From assembly GCA_033026295.1 (NCBI GenBank), contig CM065174.1, forward strand, positions 24,913,498 through 24,977,497: a DNA stretch of 64,000 nucleotides. Direction: 5' to 3'. The DNA is from Channa striata (taxonomy: Eukaryota; Chordata; Actinopteri; Anabantiformes; Channidae). The position numbers and the translations under genes are program-made. Shown here piece after piece: positions 6,656-18,899 of this stretch. Below the pieces are notes generated by a model. The model saw only the letters and a program-made list of their open reading frames with translations, was not told where the DNA came from and ran no database searches. Each line of letters opens with the position of its first letter. Position 1 is the stretch's first letter.

Positions 6656-9600
6656 CTAAATCCAGTCAGCAGAACATAAAAACAAGCTTGTTGGATGTTT
6701 CATTAAAAGACAGTAAATGCATGTAATTCAAGCATCCTTTTATGCTCGCAATCGCCTTTTCTCAGCGAGAAAAAGGTGATTTGAAGCCAAGCTTGTATTG
6801 AACAATTTCTGCACCAAAGTCAAATAAAACTGTGTCTGCCTTCTTATTTAGCCTAAATCCAGTCAGCAGAATATAAAAACAAGCTTGTGGGATGTTTCCT
6901 TAAAAGACAGTAAATGCATGTAATTCAAGCATCCTTTTATGCTCGCAATAGCCTTTTCTCAGCGAGAAATGCTGTTTTGAAGCAAAGCTTGTATTGAACA
7001 ATTTCTGCACCAAACTCAAATAAAACTGTGTCTGCCTTCTTATTTAGCCTAAATCCACTCAGGAGAGACTGAATATAAGCTTGTGGGATGTTTCCTTAAA
7101 AGACAGTAAATGCATGTAATGCAAGCATCCTTTTATGCTCGCAATCGCCTTTTCTCAGCGAGAAATGCTGTTTTGAAGCCAAGCTTGTATTGAACAATTT
7201 CTGCACCAAAGTCAAATAAAACTGTGTCTGCCTTCTTATTTAGCCTAAATCCACTCAGGAGAGACTGAAAATAAGCTTGTGGGATGTTTCCTTAAAAGAC
7301 AGTAAATGCATGTAATGCAAGCATCCTTTTATGCTCGCAATCGCCTTTTTTCAGCGAGAAAATGCTGTTTTGAAGCCAAGCTTGTATTGAACAATTTCTG
7401 CACCAAACTCAAATATAACTGTGTTTGCCTTCTTATTTAGCCTAAATCCAGTCAGCAGAACATAAAAACAAGCTTGTGGGATGTTTCATTAAAAGACAGT
7501 AAATGCATGTAATTCAAGCATCCTTTTATGCTCGCAATCGCCTTTTCTCAGCGAGAAATGCTGTTTTGAAGCAAAGCTTTTATTGAACAATTTCTGCACC
7601 AAAGTCAAATAAAACTGTGTCTGCCTTCTTATTTAGCCTAAATCCACTCAGGAGAGACAGAAAATAAGCTTGTGGGATGTTTCCTTAAAAGACAGTAAAT
7701 GCATGTAATTCAAGCATCCTTTTATGCTCGCAATCGCCTTTTCTCAGCGAGAAATGCTGTTTTGAAGCAAAGCTTGTATTGAACAATTTCTGCACCAAAC
7801 TCAAATAAAACTGTGTCTGCCTTCTTATTTAGCCTAAATCCAGTCAGCAGAACATAAAAACAAGCTTGTGGCATGTTTCCTTAAAAGACAGTAAATGCAT
7901 GTAATTCAAGCATCCTTTTATGCTCAAAATCCTTTTCTCAGCGAGAAAAAGGTGATTTGAAGCAAAGCTTGTATTGAACAATTTCTGCACCAAAGTCAAA
8001 TAAAACTGTGTCTGTCTTCTTATTTAGCCTAAATCCAGTCAGCAGAACATAAAAACAAGCTTGTGGGATGTTTCATTAAAAGACAGTAAATGCATGTAAT
8101 TCAAGCATCCTTTTATGCTCGCAATCGCCTTTTCTCAGCGAGAAATGCTGTTTTGAAGCAAAGCTTGTATTGAACAATTTCTGCACCAAACTCAAATAAA
8201 ACTGTGTCTGCCTTCTTATTTAGCCTAAATCCACTCAGGAGAGACTGAATATAAGCTTGTGGGATGTTTCCTTAAAAGACAGTAAATGCATGTAATGTAA
8301 GCATCCTTTTATGCTCGCAATCGCCTTTTCTCAGCGAGAAATGCTGTTTTGAAGCCAAGCTTGTATTGAACAATTTCTGCACCAAAGTCAAATAAAACTG
8401 TGTCTGCCTTCTTATTTAGCCTAAATCCACTCAGGAGAGACTGAAAATAAGCTTGTGGGATGTTTCCTTAAAAGACAGTAAATGCATGTAATTCAAGCAT
8501 CCTTTTATGCTCGCAATCGCCTTTTTTCAGCGAGAAAATGCTGTTTTGAAGCCAAGCTTGTATTGAACAATTTCTGCACCAAACTCAAATAAAACTGTGT
8601 TTGCCTTCTTATTTAGCCTAAATCCAGTCAGCAGAACATAAAAACAAGCTTGTGGGATGTTTCATTAAAAGACAGTAAATGCATGTAATTCAAGCATCCT
8701 TTTATGCTCAATAATCGCCTTTTCTCAGCGAGAAAATGCTGTTTTGAAGCCAAGCTTGTATTGAACAATTTCTGCACCAAAGTCAAATAAAACTGTGTTT
8801 GCCTTCTTATTTAGCCTAAATCCAGTCAGCAGAACATAAAAACAAGCTTGTGGGATGTTTCATTAAAAGACAGTAAATGCATGTAATTCAAGCATCCTTT
8901 TATGCTCGCAATCGCCTTTTCTCAGCAAGAAATGCTGTTTTGAAGCCAAGCTTGTATTGAACAATTTCTGCACCAAACTCAAATAAAACTGTGTGTGCCT
9001 TCTTATTTAGCCTAAATCCACTCAGGAGAGACTGAAAATAAGCTTGTGGGATGTTTCCTTAAAAGACAGTAAATGCATGTAATTCAAGCATCCTTTTATC
9101 TCGCAATCGCCTTTTCTCAGCGAGAAATGCTGTTTTGAAGCAAAGCTTGTATTGAACAATTTCTGCACCAAACTCAAATAAAACTGTGTCTGTCTTCTTA
9201 TTTAGCCTAAATCCAGTCAGCAGAACATAAAAACAAGCTTGTGGGATGTTTCCTTAAAAGACAGTAAATGCATGTAATTCAAGCATCCTTTTATGCTCAA
9301 ATCGCCTTTTCTCAGCGAGAAAATGCTGTTTTGAAACCAAGCTTGTATTGAACAATTTCTGCACCAAAGTCAAATAAAACTGTGTTTGCCTTCTTATTTA
9401 GCCTAAATCCAGTCAGCAGAACATAAAAACAAGCTTGTTGGATGTTTCATTAAAAGACAGTAAATGCATGTAATTCAAGCATCCTTTTATGCTCGCAAAT
9501 CGCCTTTTCTCAGCGAGAAAAAGGTGATTTGAAATAAGCTTGTATTGAACAATTTCTGCACCAAAGTCAAATAAAACTGTGTCTGCCTTCTTATTTAGCC

Positions 9601-11905
9601 TAAATCCAGTCAGCAGAATATAAAAACAAGCTTGTGGGATGTTTCCTTAAAAGACAGTAAATGCATGTAATTCAAGCATCCTTTTATGCTCGTTATTGCC
9701 TTTTCTCAGCGAGAAAATGCTGTTTTGAAGCCAAGCTTGTATTGAACAATTTCTGCACCAAAGTCAAATATAACTGTGTTTGCCTTCTTATTTAGCCTAA
9801 ATCCAGTCAGCAGAACATAAAAACAAGCTTGTGGGATGTTTCATTAAAAGACAGTAAATGCATGTAATTCAAGCATCCTTTTATGCTCGCAATAGCCTTT
9901 TCTCAGCGAGAAATGCTGTTTTGAAGCAAAGCTTGTATTGAACAATTTCTGCACCAAACTCAAATAAAACTGTGTCTGCCTTCTTATTTAGCCTAAATCC
10001 ACTCAGGAGAGACTGAATATAAGCTTGTGGGATGTTTCCTTAAAAGACAGTAAATGCATGTAATGCAAGCATCCTTTTATGCTCGCAATCGCCTTTTCTC
10101 AGCGAGAAATGCTGTTTTGAAGCCAAGCTTGTATTGAACAATTTCTGCACCAAAGTCAAATAAAACTGTGTCTGCCTTCTTATTTAGCCTAAATCCACTC
10201 AGGAGAGACTGAAAATAAGCTTGTGGGATGTTTCCTTAAAAGACAGTAAATGCATGTAATTCAAGCATCCTTTTATGCTCATAATCGCCTTTTTCAGCGA
10301 GAAAATGCTGTTTTGAAGCCAAGCTTGTATTGAACAATTTCTGCACCAAACTCAAATAAAACTGTGTTTGCCTTCTTATTTAGCCTAAATCCAGTCAGCA
10401 GAACATAAAAACAAGCTTGTGGGATGTTTCATTAAAAGACAGTAAATGCATGTAATTCAAGCATCCTTTTATGCTCGCAATCGCCTTTTCTCAGCGAGAA
10501 ATGCTGTTTTGAAGCAAAGCTTGTATTGAACAATTTCTGCACCAAATTCAAATAAAACTGTGTCTGCCTTCTTATTTAACCTAAATCCAATCAGCAGAAC
10601 ATAAAAACAACCTTGTGGCATGTTTCCTTAAAAGACAGTAAATGCATGTAATGCAAGCATCCTTTTATGCTCGTTATCGGCTTTTCTCAGCGAGAAAATG
10701 CTGTTTTGAAGCCAAGCTTGTATTGAACAATTTCTGCACCAAACTCAAATAAAACTGTGTCTGCCTTCTTATTTAACCTAAGTCCAATCAGCAGAACATA
10801 AAAACAAGCTTGTGGCATGTTTCCTTAAAAGACAGTAAATGCATGTAATGCAAGAATCCTTTTATGCTCGTTATCGGCTTTTCTCAGCGAGAAAATGCTG
10901 TTTTGAAGCCAAGCTTGTATTGAACAATTTCTGCAACAAACTCAAATAAAACTGTGTCTGCCTTCTTATTTAACCTAAATCCAATCAGCAGAACATAAAA
11001 ACAACCTTGTTGCATGTTTCCTTAAAAGACAGTAAATGCATGTAATGCAAGCATCCTTTTATGCTCGTTATCGGCTTTTCTCAGCGAGAAAATGCTGTTT
11101 TGAAGCCAAGCTTGTATTGAACAATTTCTGCACCAAAGTCAAATAAAACTGTGTCTGCCTTCTTATTTAGCCTAAATCCATTCAGGAGAGACTGAAAATA
11201 AGCTTGTGGGATGTTTCCTTAAAAGACAGTAAATGCATGTAATTCAAGCATCCTTTTATGCTCGCAATCGCTTTTTCTCAGCGAGAAAATGCTGTTTTGA
11301 AGCAAAGCTTGTATTGAACAATTTCTGCACCAAACTCAAATAAAACTGTGTCTGCCTTCTTATTTTGCTTAAATCCAGTCAGCAGAATATAAAAACAAGC
11401 TTGTGGGATGTTTCCTTAAAAGACAGTAAATGCATGTAATTCAAGCATCCTTTTATGCTCGCAATAGCCTTTTCTCAGCGCGAAAATGCTCTTTTGAAGC
11501 CAATCTTGTATTGAACAATTTCTGCACCAAACTCAAATAAAACTGTGTCTGCCTTCTTATTTAGCCTAAATCCACTCAGGAGAGACTGAAAATAAGCTTG
11601 TGGGATGTTTCCTTAAAAGACAATAAATGCATGTAATTCAAGCATCGTTTTATGCTCGCAATCGCCTTTTCTCAGCGAGAAAATGCTGTTTTGAAGCCAA
11701 GCTTGTATTGAACAATTTCTGCACCAAACTCAAATAAAACTTTGTCTGCCTTCTTATTTAGCCTAAATCCAGTCAGAGGAAGATAAAAACAAGATTGTGG
11801 CATGTTTCCTTAAAAGACAGTAAATGCATGTAATTCAAGCATCCTTTTATGCTCGCAATCGCCTTTTCTCAGCGAGAAAATGCTGTTTTGAAGTCAAGGT
11901 TTGAT

Positions 11906-12130
11906 TTAACAATTTCTGCACCAAAGTAAAAAAAAAAAAACTGTTTGTGCCTTCTTATTTAGCCTTAATCCACTCAGGAGAGACTTAAAATAAGCTTGTG
12001 GGACTTTTCTTTCACAGACAGTAAATGCATGTAATTCAAGCATCCTTTTATGCTCGCAATCGCCTTTTCTCAGCGAGAAATGCTGTTTTGAAGCCAAGCT
12101 TGTATTGAACAATTTCTGCACCAAACTCAA
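11906..12130 (+). repeat. Rare A-tract monomer variant, copy 1
   Basis: A monomer distinguished by 'gaagtcaaggtttgattta', an uninterrupted A run (13 A, 11928-11940) replacing 'caaataaa', then CTGTTTGTGCC, 'gccttaatcc', 'gacttaaaat' and 'gacttttctttcacagacag'. Other copies are at ~13481, ~18395 and ~23505. The flanks of copy 1 (11,700-12,130) match 18,187-18,617 closely, including 'gtcagaggaagataaaa'. Confidence 0.85.
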
Positions 12131-13480
12131 ATAAAACTGTGTCTGCCTTCTTATTTAGCCTAAATCCACTCAGGAGAGACTGAAAATAAGCTTGTGGGAT
12201 GTTTCCTTAAAATACAGTAAATGCATGTAATGCAAGCATCCTTTTATGCTCGCAATCGCCTTTTCTCAGCGAGAAATGCTGTTTTGAAGCAAAGCTTGTA
12301 TTGAACAATTTCTGCACCAAATTCAAATAAAACTGTGTCTGCCTTCTTATTTAACCTAAATCCAACCAGCAGAAAATAAAAACAACCTTGTGTGATGTTT
12401 CCTTAAAAGACAGTAAATGCATGTAATGCAAGCATCCTTTTATGCTCGTTATCGGCTTTTCTCAGCGAGAAAATGCTGTTTTGAAGCCAAGCTTGTATTG
12501 AACAATTTCTGCACCAAACTCAAATAAAACTGTGTCTGCCTTCTTATTTAACCTAAGTCCAATCAGCAGAACATAAAAACAAGCTTGTGGCATGTTTCCT
12601 TAAAAGACAGTAAATGCATGTAATGCAAGAATCCTTTTATGCTCGTTATCGGCTTTTCTCAGCGAGAAAATGCTGTTTTGAAGCCAAGCTTGTATTGAAC
12701 AATTTCTGCACCAAAGTCAAATATAACTGTGTTTGCCTTCTTATTTAGCCTAAATCCAGTCAGCAGAACATAAAAACAAGCTTGTGGGATGTTTCCTTAA
12801 AAGACAGTAAATGCATGTAATTCAAGCATCCTTTTATGCTCGCAATCGCCTTTTCTCAGCGAGAAATGCTGTTTTGAAGCAAAGCTTGTATTGAACAATT
12901 TCTGCACCAAACTCAAATAAAACTGTGTCTGCCTTCTTATTTAGCCTAAATCCACTCAGGAGAGACTGAATATAAGCTTGTGGGATGTTTCCTTAAAAGA
13001 CAGTAAATGCATGTAATGCAAGCATCCTTTATGCTATCGCAATCGCCTTTTCTCAGCGAGAAATGCTGTTTTGAAGCCAAGCTTGTATTGAACAATTTCT
13101 GCACCAAAGTCAAATAAAACTGTGTCTGCCTTCTTATTTAGCCTAAATCCACTCAGGAGAGACTGAAAATAAGCTTGTGGATGTTTCCTTAAAAGACAGT
13201 AAATGCATGTAATTCAAGCATCCTTTTATGCTCGCAATCGCCTTTTTCAGCGAGAAAATGCTGTTTTGAAGCCAAGCTTGTATTGAACAATTTCCGCACC
13301 AAACTCAAATAAAACTGTGTTTGCCTTCTTATTTAGCCTAAATCCAGTCAGCAGAACATAAAAACAAGCTTGTGGGATGTTTCATTAAAAGACAGTAAAT
13401 GCATGTAATTCAAGCATCCTTTTATGCTCGCAATCGCCTTTTCTCAGCGAGAAAATGCTGTTTTGAAGTCAAGGTTTGAT

Positions 13481-13699
13481 TTAACAATTTCTGCACCAAA
13501 GTAAAAAAACTGTTTGTGCCTTCTTATTTAGCCTTAATCCACTCAGGAGAGACTTAAAATAAGCTTGTGGGACTTTTCTTTCACAGACAGTAAATGCATG
13601 TAATTCAAGCATCCTTTTATGCTCGCAATCGCCTTTTCTCAGCGAGAAATGCTGTTTTGAAGCCAAGCTTGTATTGAACAATTTCTGCACCAAACTCAA
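13481..13699 (+). repeat. Rare A-tract monomer variant, copy 2
   Basis: The same variant as at 11906, with the A run reduced to 7 (13503-13509). It lies 1,575 bp (8 monomers) downstream of copy 1, and its right flank matches the copy 1 flank until ~14,060, where one monomer is missing relative to copy 1. Confidence 0.85.
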
Positions 13700-13999
13700 A
13701 TAAAACTGTGTCTGCCTTCTTATTTAGCCTAAATCCACTCAGGAGAGACTGAAAATAAGCTTGTGGGATGTTTCCTTAAAATACAGTAAATGCATGTAAT
13801 GCAAGCATCCTTTTATGCTCGCAATCGCCTTTTCTCAGCGAGAAATGCTGTTTTGAAGCAAAGCTTGTATTGAACAATTTCTGCACCAAATTCAAATAAA
13901 ACTGTGTCTGCCTTCTTATTTAACCTAAATCCAATCAGCAGAACATAAAAACAACCTTGTGTGATGTTTCCTTAAAAGACAGTAAATGCATGTAATGCA

Positions 14000-14015
14000 A
14001 GCATCCTTTTATGCT
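14000..14015 (+). repeat. Representative monomer inverted repeat 1 (AGCAT...ATGCT)
   Basis: AGCAT-CCTTTT-ATGCT: a 5-bp stem with a 6-nt loop, present in most monomers of both types. It lies just before the second hairpin, so each monomer carries two inverted repeats within ~45 bp. One copy is annotated here as an example. Confidence 0.7.
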
Positions 14016-14025
14016 CGTTATCGGC

Positions 14026-14042
14026 TTTTCTCAGCGAGAAAA
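14026..14042 (+). repeat. Representative monomer hairpin 2 (TTTTCTC-AGC-GAGAAAA)
   Basis: A 7-bp perfect inverted repeat around a 3-nt centre, seen in nearly every type 2 monomer. Many copies have GAGAAAT, which shortens the stem to 6 bp. In type 1 monomers the right arm is usually GAGGAAA, which keeps the stem but with one G-T wobble. It could form a cruciform or an RNA hairpin if transcribed; no protein-binding role is shown by the sequence. No CENP-B box match was recognised near it. Confidence 0.7.
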
Positions 14043-14147
14043 TGCTGTTTTGAAGCCAAGCTTGTATTGAACAATTTCTGCACCAAAGTCAAATATAACT
14101 GTGTTTGCCTTCTTATTTAGCCTAAATCCAGTCAGCAGAACATAAAA

Positions 14148-14157
14148 ACAAGCTTGT
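14148..14157 (+). repeat. Representative 10-bp palindrome with HindIII site
   Basis: ACAAGCTTGT, a perfect 10-bp palindrome of variant B monomers; variant A has ATAAGCTTGT. A second AAGCTT lies ~92 bp upstream (14058-14063) in the same monomer. HindIII-type sites therefore occur about twice per monomer across the array, except where variant changes remove one. Confidence 0.7.
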
Positions 14158-17100
14158 GGGATGTTTCATTAAAAGACAGTAAATGCATGTAATTCAAGCA
14201 TCCTTTTATGCTCGCAATCGCCTTTTCTCAGCGAGAAATGCTGTTTTGAAGCAAAGCTTGTATTGAACAATTTCTGCACCAAAGTCAAATAAAACTGTGT
14301 CTGCCTTCTTATTTAGCCTAAATCCACTCAGGAGAGACTGAAAATAAGCTTGTGGGATGTTTCCTTAAAAGACAGTAAATGCATGTAATTCAAGCATCCT
14401 TTTATGCTCGCAATCGCCTTTTTTCAGCGAGAAAATGCTGTTTTGAAGCCAAGCTTGTATTGAACAATTTCTGCACCAAACTCAAATAAAACTGTGTTTG
14501 CCTTCTTATTTAGCCTAAATCCAGTCAGCAGAACATAAAAACAAGCTTGTGGGATGTTTCATTAAAAGACAGTAAATGCATGTAATTCAAGCATCCTTTT
14601 ATGCTCAATAATCGCCTTTTCTCAGCGAGAAATGCTGTTTTGAAGCCAAGCTTGTATTGAACAATTTCTGCACCAAACTCAAATAAAACTGTGTCTGCCT
14701 TCTTATTTAACCTAAATCCAATCAGCAGAACATAAAAACAAGCTTGTGGCATGTTTCTTTAAAAGACAGTAAATGCATGTAATGCAAGCATCCTTTTATG
14801 CTCGTTATCGACTTTTCTCAGCGAGAAAATGCTGTTTTGAAGCCAAGCTTGTATTGAACAATTTCTGCACCAAAGTCAAATAAAACTGTGTTTGCCTTCT
14901 TATTTAGCCTAAATCCAGTCAGCAGAACATAAAAACAAGCTTGTGGGATGTTTCATTAAAAGACAGTAAATGCATGTAATTCAAGCATCCTTTTATGCTC
15001 GCAATCGCCTTTTCTCAGCGAGAAATGCTGTTTTGAAGCAAAGCTTGTATTGAACAATTTCTGCACCAAACTCAAATAAAACTGTGTCTGCCTTCTTATT
15101 TAGCCTAAATCCACTCAGGAGAGACTGAAAATAAGCTTGTGGCATGTTTCATTAAAAGACAGTAAATGCATGTAATTCAAGCATCCTTTTATGCTCGCAG
15201 TCGCCTTTTCTCAGCGAGAAATGCTGTTTTGAAGCAAAGCTTGTATTGAACAATTTCTGCACCATTCTCAAATAAAACTGTGTCTGCCTTCTTATTTAGC
15301 CTAAATCCACTCAGGAGAGACTGAAAATAAGCTTGTGGGATGTTTCCTTAAAAGACAGTAAATGCATGTAATTCAAGCATCCTTTTATGCTCGTTATTGC
15401 CTTTTCTCAGCGAGAAAATGCTGTTTTGAAGCCAAGCTTGTATTGAACAATTTCTGCACCAAAGTCAAATAAAACTGTGTTTGCCTTCTTATTTAGCCTA
15501 AATCCAGTCAGCAGAACATAAAAACAAGCTTGTGGGATGTTTCATTAAAAGACAGTAAATGCATGTAAATCAAGCATCCTTTTATGCTCGCAATCGCCTT
15601 TTCTCAGCGAGAAATGCTGTTTTGAAGCAAAGCTTGTATTGAACAATTTCTGCACCAAACTCAAATAAAACTGTGTCTGCCTTCTTATTCAGCCTAAATC
15701 CACTCAGAAGAGACTGAAAACAAGCTTGTGGGATGTTTCCTTAAAAGACAGTAAATGCATGTAATTCAAGAATCCTTTTATGCTCGTTATCGCCTTTTCT
15801 CAGCGAGAAAATGCTGTTTAGAAGCAAAGCTTGTATTGAACAATTTCTGCCCCAAACTCAAATAAAACAGTGTCTGCCTTCTTATTTAGCCTAAATCCAC
15901 TCAGGAGAGACTGAAAATAAGCTTGTGGGATGTTTCCTTAAAAGACAGTAAATGCATGTAATGCAAGCATCCTTTTATGCTCGCAATCGCCTTTTCTCAG
16001 CGAGAAATGCTGATTTGAAGCAAAGCTTGTATTGAACAATTTCTGCACCAAACTCAAATAAAACTGTGTCTGCCTTCTTATTTAGCCTAAATCCAGTCAG
16101 CAGAATATAAAAACAAGCTTGTGGGATGTTTCCTTAAAAGACAGTAAATGCATGTAATGCAAGCATCCTTTTATGCTCGCAATCGCATTTTCTCAGCGCG
16201 AAAATGCTGTTTTGAAGCCAATCTTGTATTGAACAATTTCTGCACCAAACTCAAATAAAACTGTGTCTGCCTTCTTATTTAGCCTAAATCCACTCAGGAG
16301 AGACTGAAAATAAGCTTGTGGGATGTTTCCTTAAAAGACAGTAAATGCATGTAATTCAAGCATCCTTTTATGCTCGCAATCGCCTTTTCTCAGCAAGAAA
16401 TGCTGTTTTGAAGCAAAGCTTGTATTGAACAATTTCTGCACCAAACTCAAATAAAACTGTGTCTGCCTTCTTATTTAGCCTAAATCCACTCAGGAGAGAC
16501 TGAATATAAGCTTGTGGGATGTTTCCTTAAAAGACAGTAAATGCATGTAATTCAAGCATCCTCTTATGCTCGCAATCGCCTTTTCTCAGCGAGAAATGCT
16601 GTTTTGAAGCAAAGCTTGTATTGAACAATTTCTGCACCAAACTCAAATAAAACTGTGTCTGCCTTCTTATTTAGCCTAAATCCAGTCAGCAGAACATAAA
16701 AAAAAAAAAACTTGTGGGATGTTTCATTAAAAGACAGTAAATGCATGTAATTCAAGCATCCTTTTATGCTCACAATCGCCTTTTCTCAGCGAGAAATGCT
16801 GTTTTGAAGCAAAGCTTGTATTGAACAATTTCTGCACCAAACTCAAATAAAACTGTGTCTGCCTTCTTATTTAACCTAAATCCAATCAGCAGAACATAAA
16901 AACAACCTTGTTGCATGTTTCCTTAAAAGACAGTAAATGCATGTAATGCAAGCATCCTTTTATGCTCGTTATCGGCTTTTCTCAGCGAGAAAATGCTGTT
17001 TTGAAGCCAAGCTTGTATTGAACAATTTCTGCACCAAAGTCAAATAAAACTGTGTCTGCCTTCTTATTTAGCCTAAATCCACTCAGGAGAGACTGAAAAT

Positions 17101-18393
17101 AAGCTTGTGGGACTTTTCTTTCACAGACAGTAAATGCATGTAATTCAAGCATCCTTTTATGCTCGCAATCGCCTTTTCTCAGCGAGAAATGCTGTTTTGA
17201 AGCCAAGCTTGTATTGAACAATTTCTGCACCAAACTCAAATAAAACTGTGTTTGCCTTCTTATTTAGCCTAAATCCAGTCAGCAGAACATAAAAACAAGC
17301 TTGTGGGATGTTTCATTAAAAGACAGTAAATGCATGTAATTCAAGCATCCTTTTATGCTCGCAATCGGCTTTTCTCAGCGAGAAAATGCTGTTTTGAAGC
17401 CAAGCTTGTATTGAACAATTTCTGCACCAAAGTCAAATAAAACTGTGTCTGCCTTCTTATTTAGCCTAAATCCACTCAGGAGAGACTGAAAATAAGCTTG
17501 TGGGATGTTTCCTTAAAAGACAGTAAATGCATGTAATTCAAGCATCCTTTTATGCTCGCAATCGCTTTTTCTCAGCGAGAAAATGCTGTTTTGAAGCAAA
17601 GCTTGTATTGAACAATTTCTGCACCAAACTCAAATAAAACTGTGTCTGCCTTCTTATTTAGCTTAAATCCAGTCAGCAGAATATAAAAACAAGCTTGTGG
17701 GATGTTTCCTTAAAAGACAGTAAATGCATGTAATTCAAGCATCCTTTTATGCTCGCAATCGCCTTTTCTCAGCAAGAAATGCTGTTTTGAAGCCAAGCTT
17801 GCATTGAACAATTTCTGCACCATTCTCAAATAAAACTGTGTCTGCCTTCTTCTTTAGCCTAAATCCACTCAGGAGAGACTGAAAATAAGCTTGTGGAATG
17901 TTTCCTTAAAAGACAGTAAATGCATGTAATTCAAGCATCCTTTTATGCTCGCAATCGCCTTTTCTCAGCGAGAAAATGTTGTTTTGAAGCCAATCTTGTA
18001 TTGAACAATTTCTGTACCAAAGTCAAATAAAACTGTGTCTGCCTTCTTATTTAGCCTAAATCCACTCAGGAGAGACTGAAAATAAGCTTGTGGGATGTTT
18101 CCTTAAAAGACAGTAAATGCATGTAATTCAAGCATCCTTTTATGCTCGCAATCGCCTTTTCTCAGCGAGAAATGCTGTTTTGAAGCCAAGCTGGTATTGA
18201 ACAATTTCTGCACCAAACTCAAATAAAACTTTGTCTGCCTTCTTATTTAGCCTAAATCCAGTCAGAGGAAGATAAAAACAAGATTGTGGCATGTTTCCTT
18301 AAAAGACAGTAAATGCATGTAATTCAAGCATCCTTTTATGCTCGCAATCGCCTTTTCTCAGCGAGAAAATGCTGTTTTGAAGTCAAGGTTTGA

Positions 18394-18617
18394 TTTAACA
18401 ATTTCTGCACCAAAGTAAAAAAAAAAACTGTTTGTGCCTTCTTATTTAGCCTTAATCCACTCAGGAGAGACTTAAAATAAGCTTGTGGGACTTTTCTTTC
18501 ACAGACAGTAAATGCATGTAATTCAAGCATCCTTTTATGCTCGCAATCGCCTTTTCTCAGCGAGAAATGCTGTTTTGAAGCCAAGCTTGTATTGAACAAT
18601 TTCTGCACCAAACTCAA
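18394..18617 (+). repeat. Rare A-tract monomer variant, copy 3
   Basis: The same variant, with an A run of 11 (18417-18427). It lies 6,489 bp from copy 1 (33 monomers) and shares the unusual left flank 'aaactttgtctgcc' / 'gtcagaggaagataaaa' with copy 1 but not with copy 2, so copies 1 and 3 come from one larger duplicated block. Confidence 0.85.
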
Positions 18618-18899
18618 ATAAAACTGTGTCTGCCTTCTTTTTTAGCCTAAATCCAGTCAGCAGAACAGAAAAACAAGCTTGTGGCATGTTTCCTTAAAAG
18701 ACAGTAAATGCATGTAATTCAAGCATCCTTTTATGCTCGCAATCGCCTTTTCTCAGCGAGAAAATGCTGTTTTGAAGCCAAGCTTGTATTGAACAATTTC
18801 TGCACCAAACTCAAATAAAACTGTGTCTGCCTTCTTATTTAGCCTAAATCCACTCAGGAGAGACTGAAAATAAGCTTGTGGGATGTTTCCTTAAAATAC

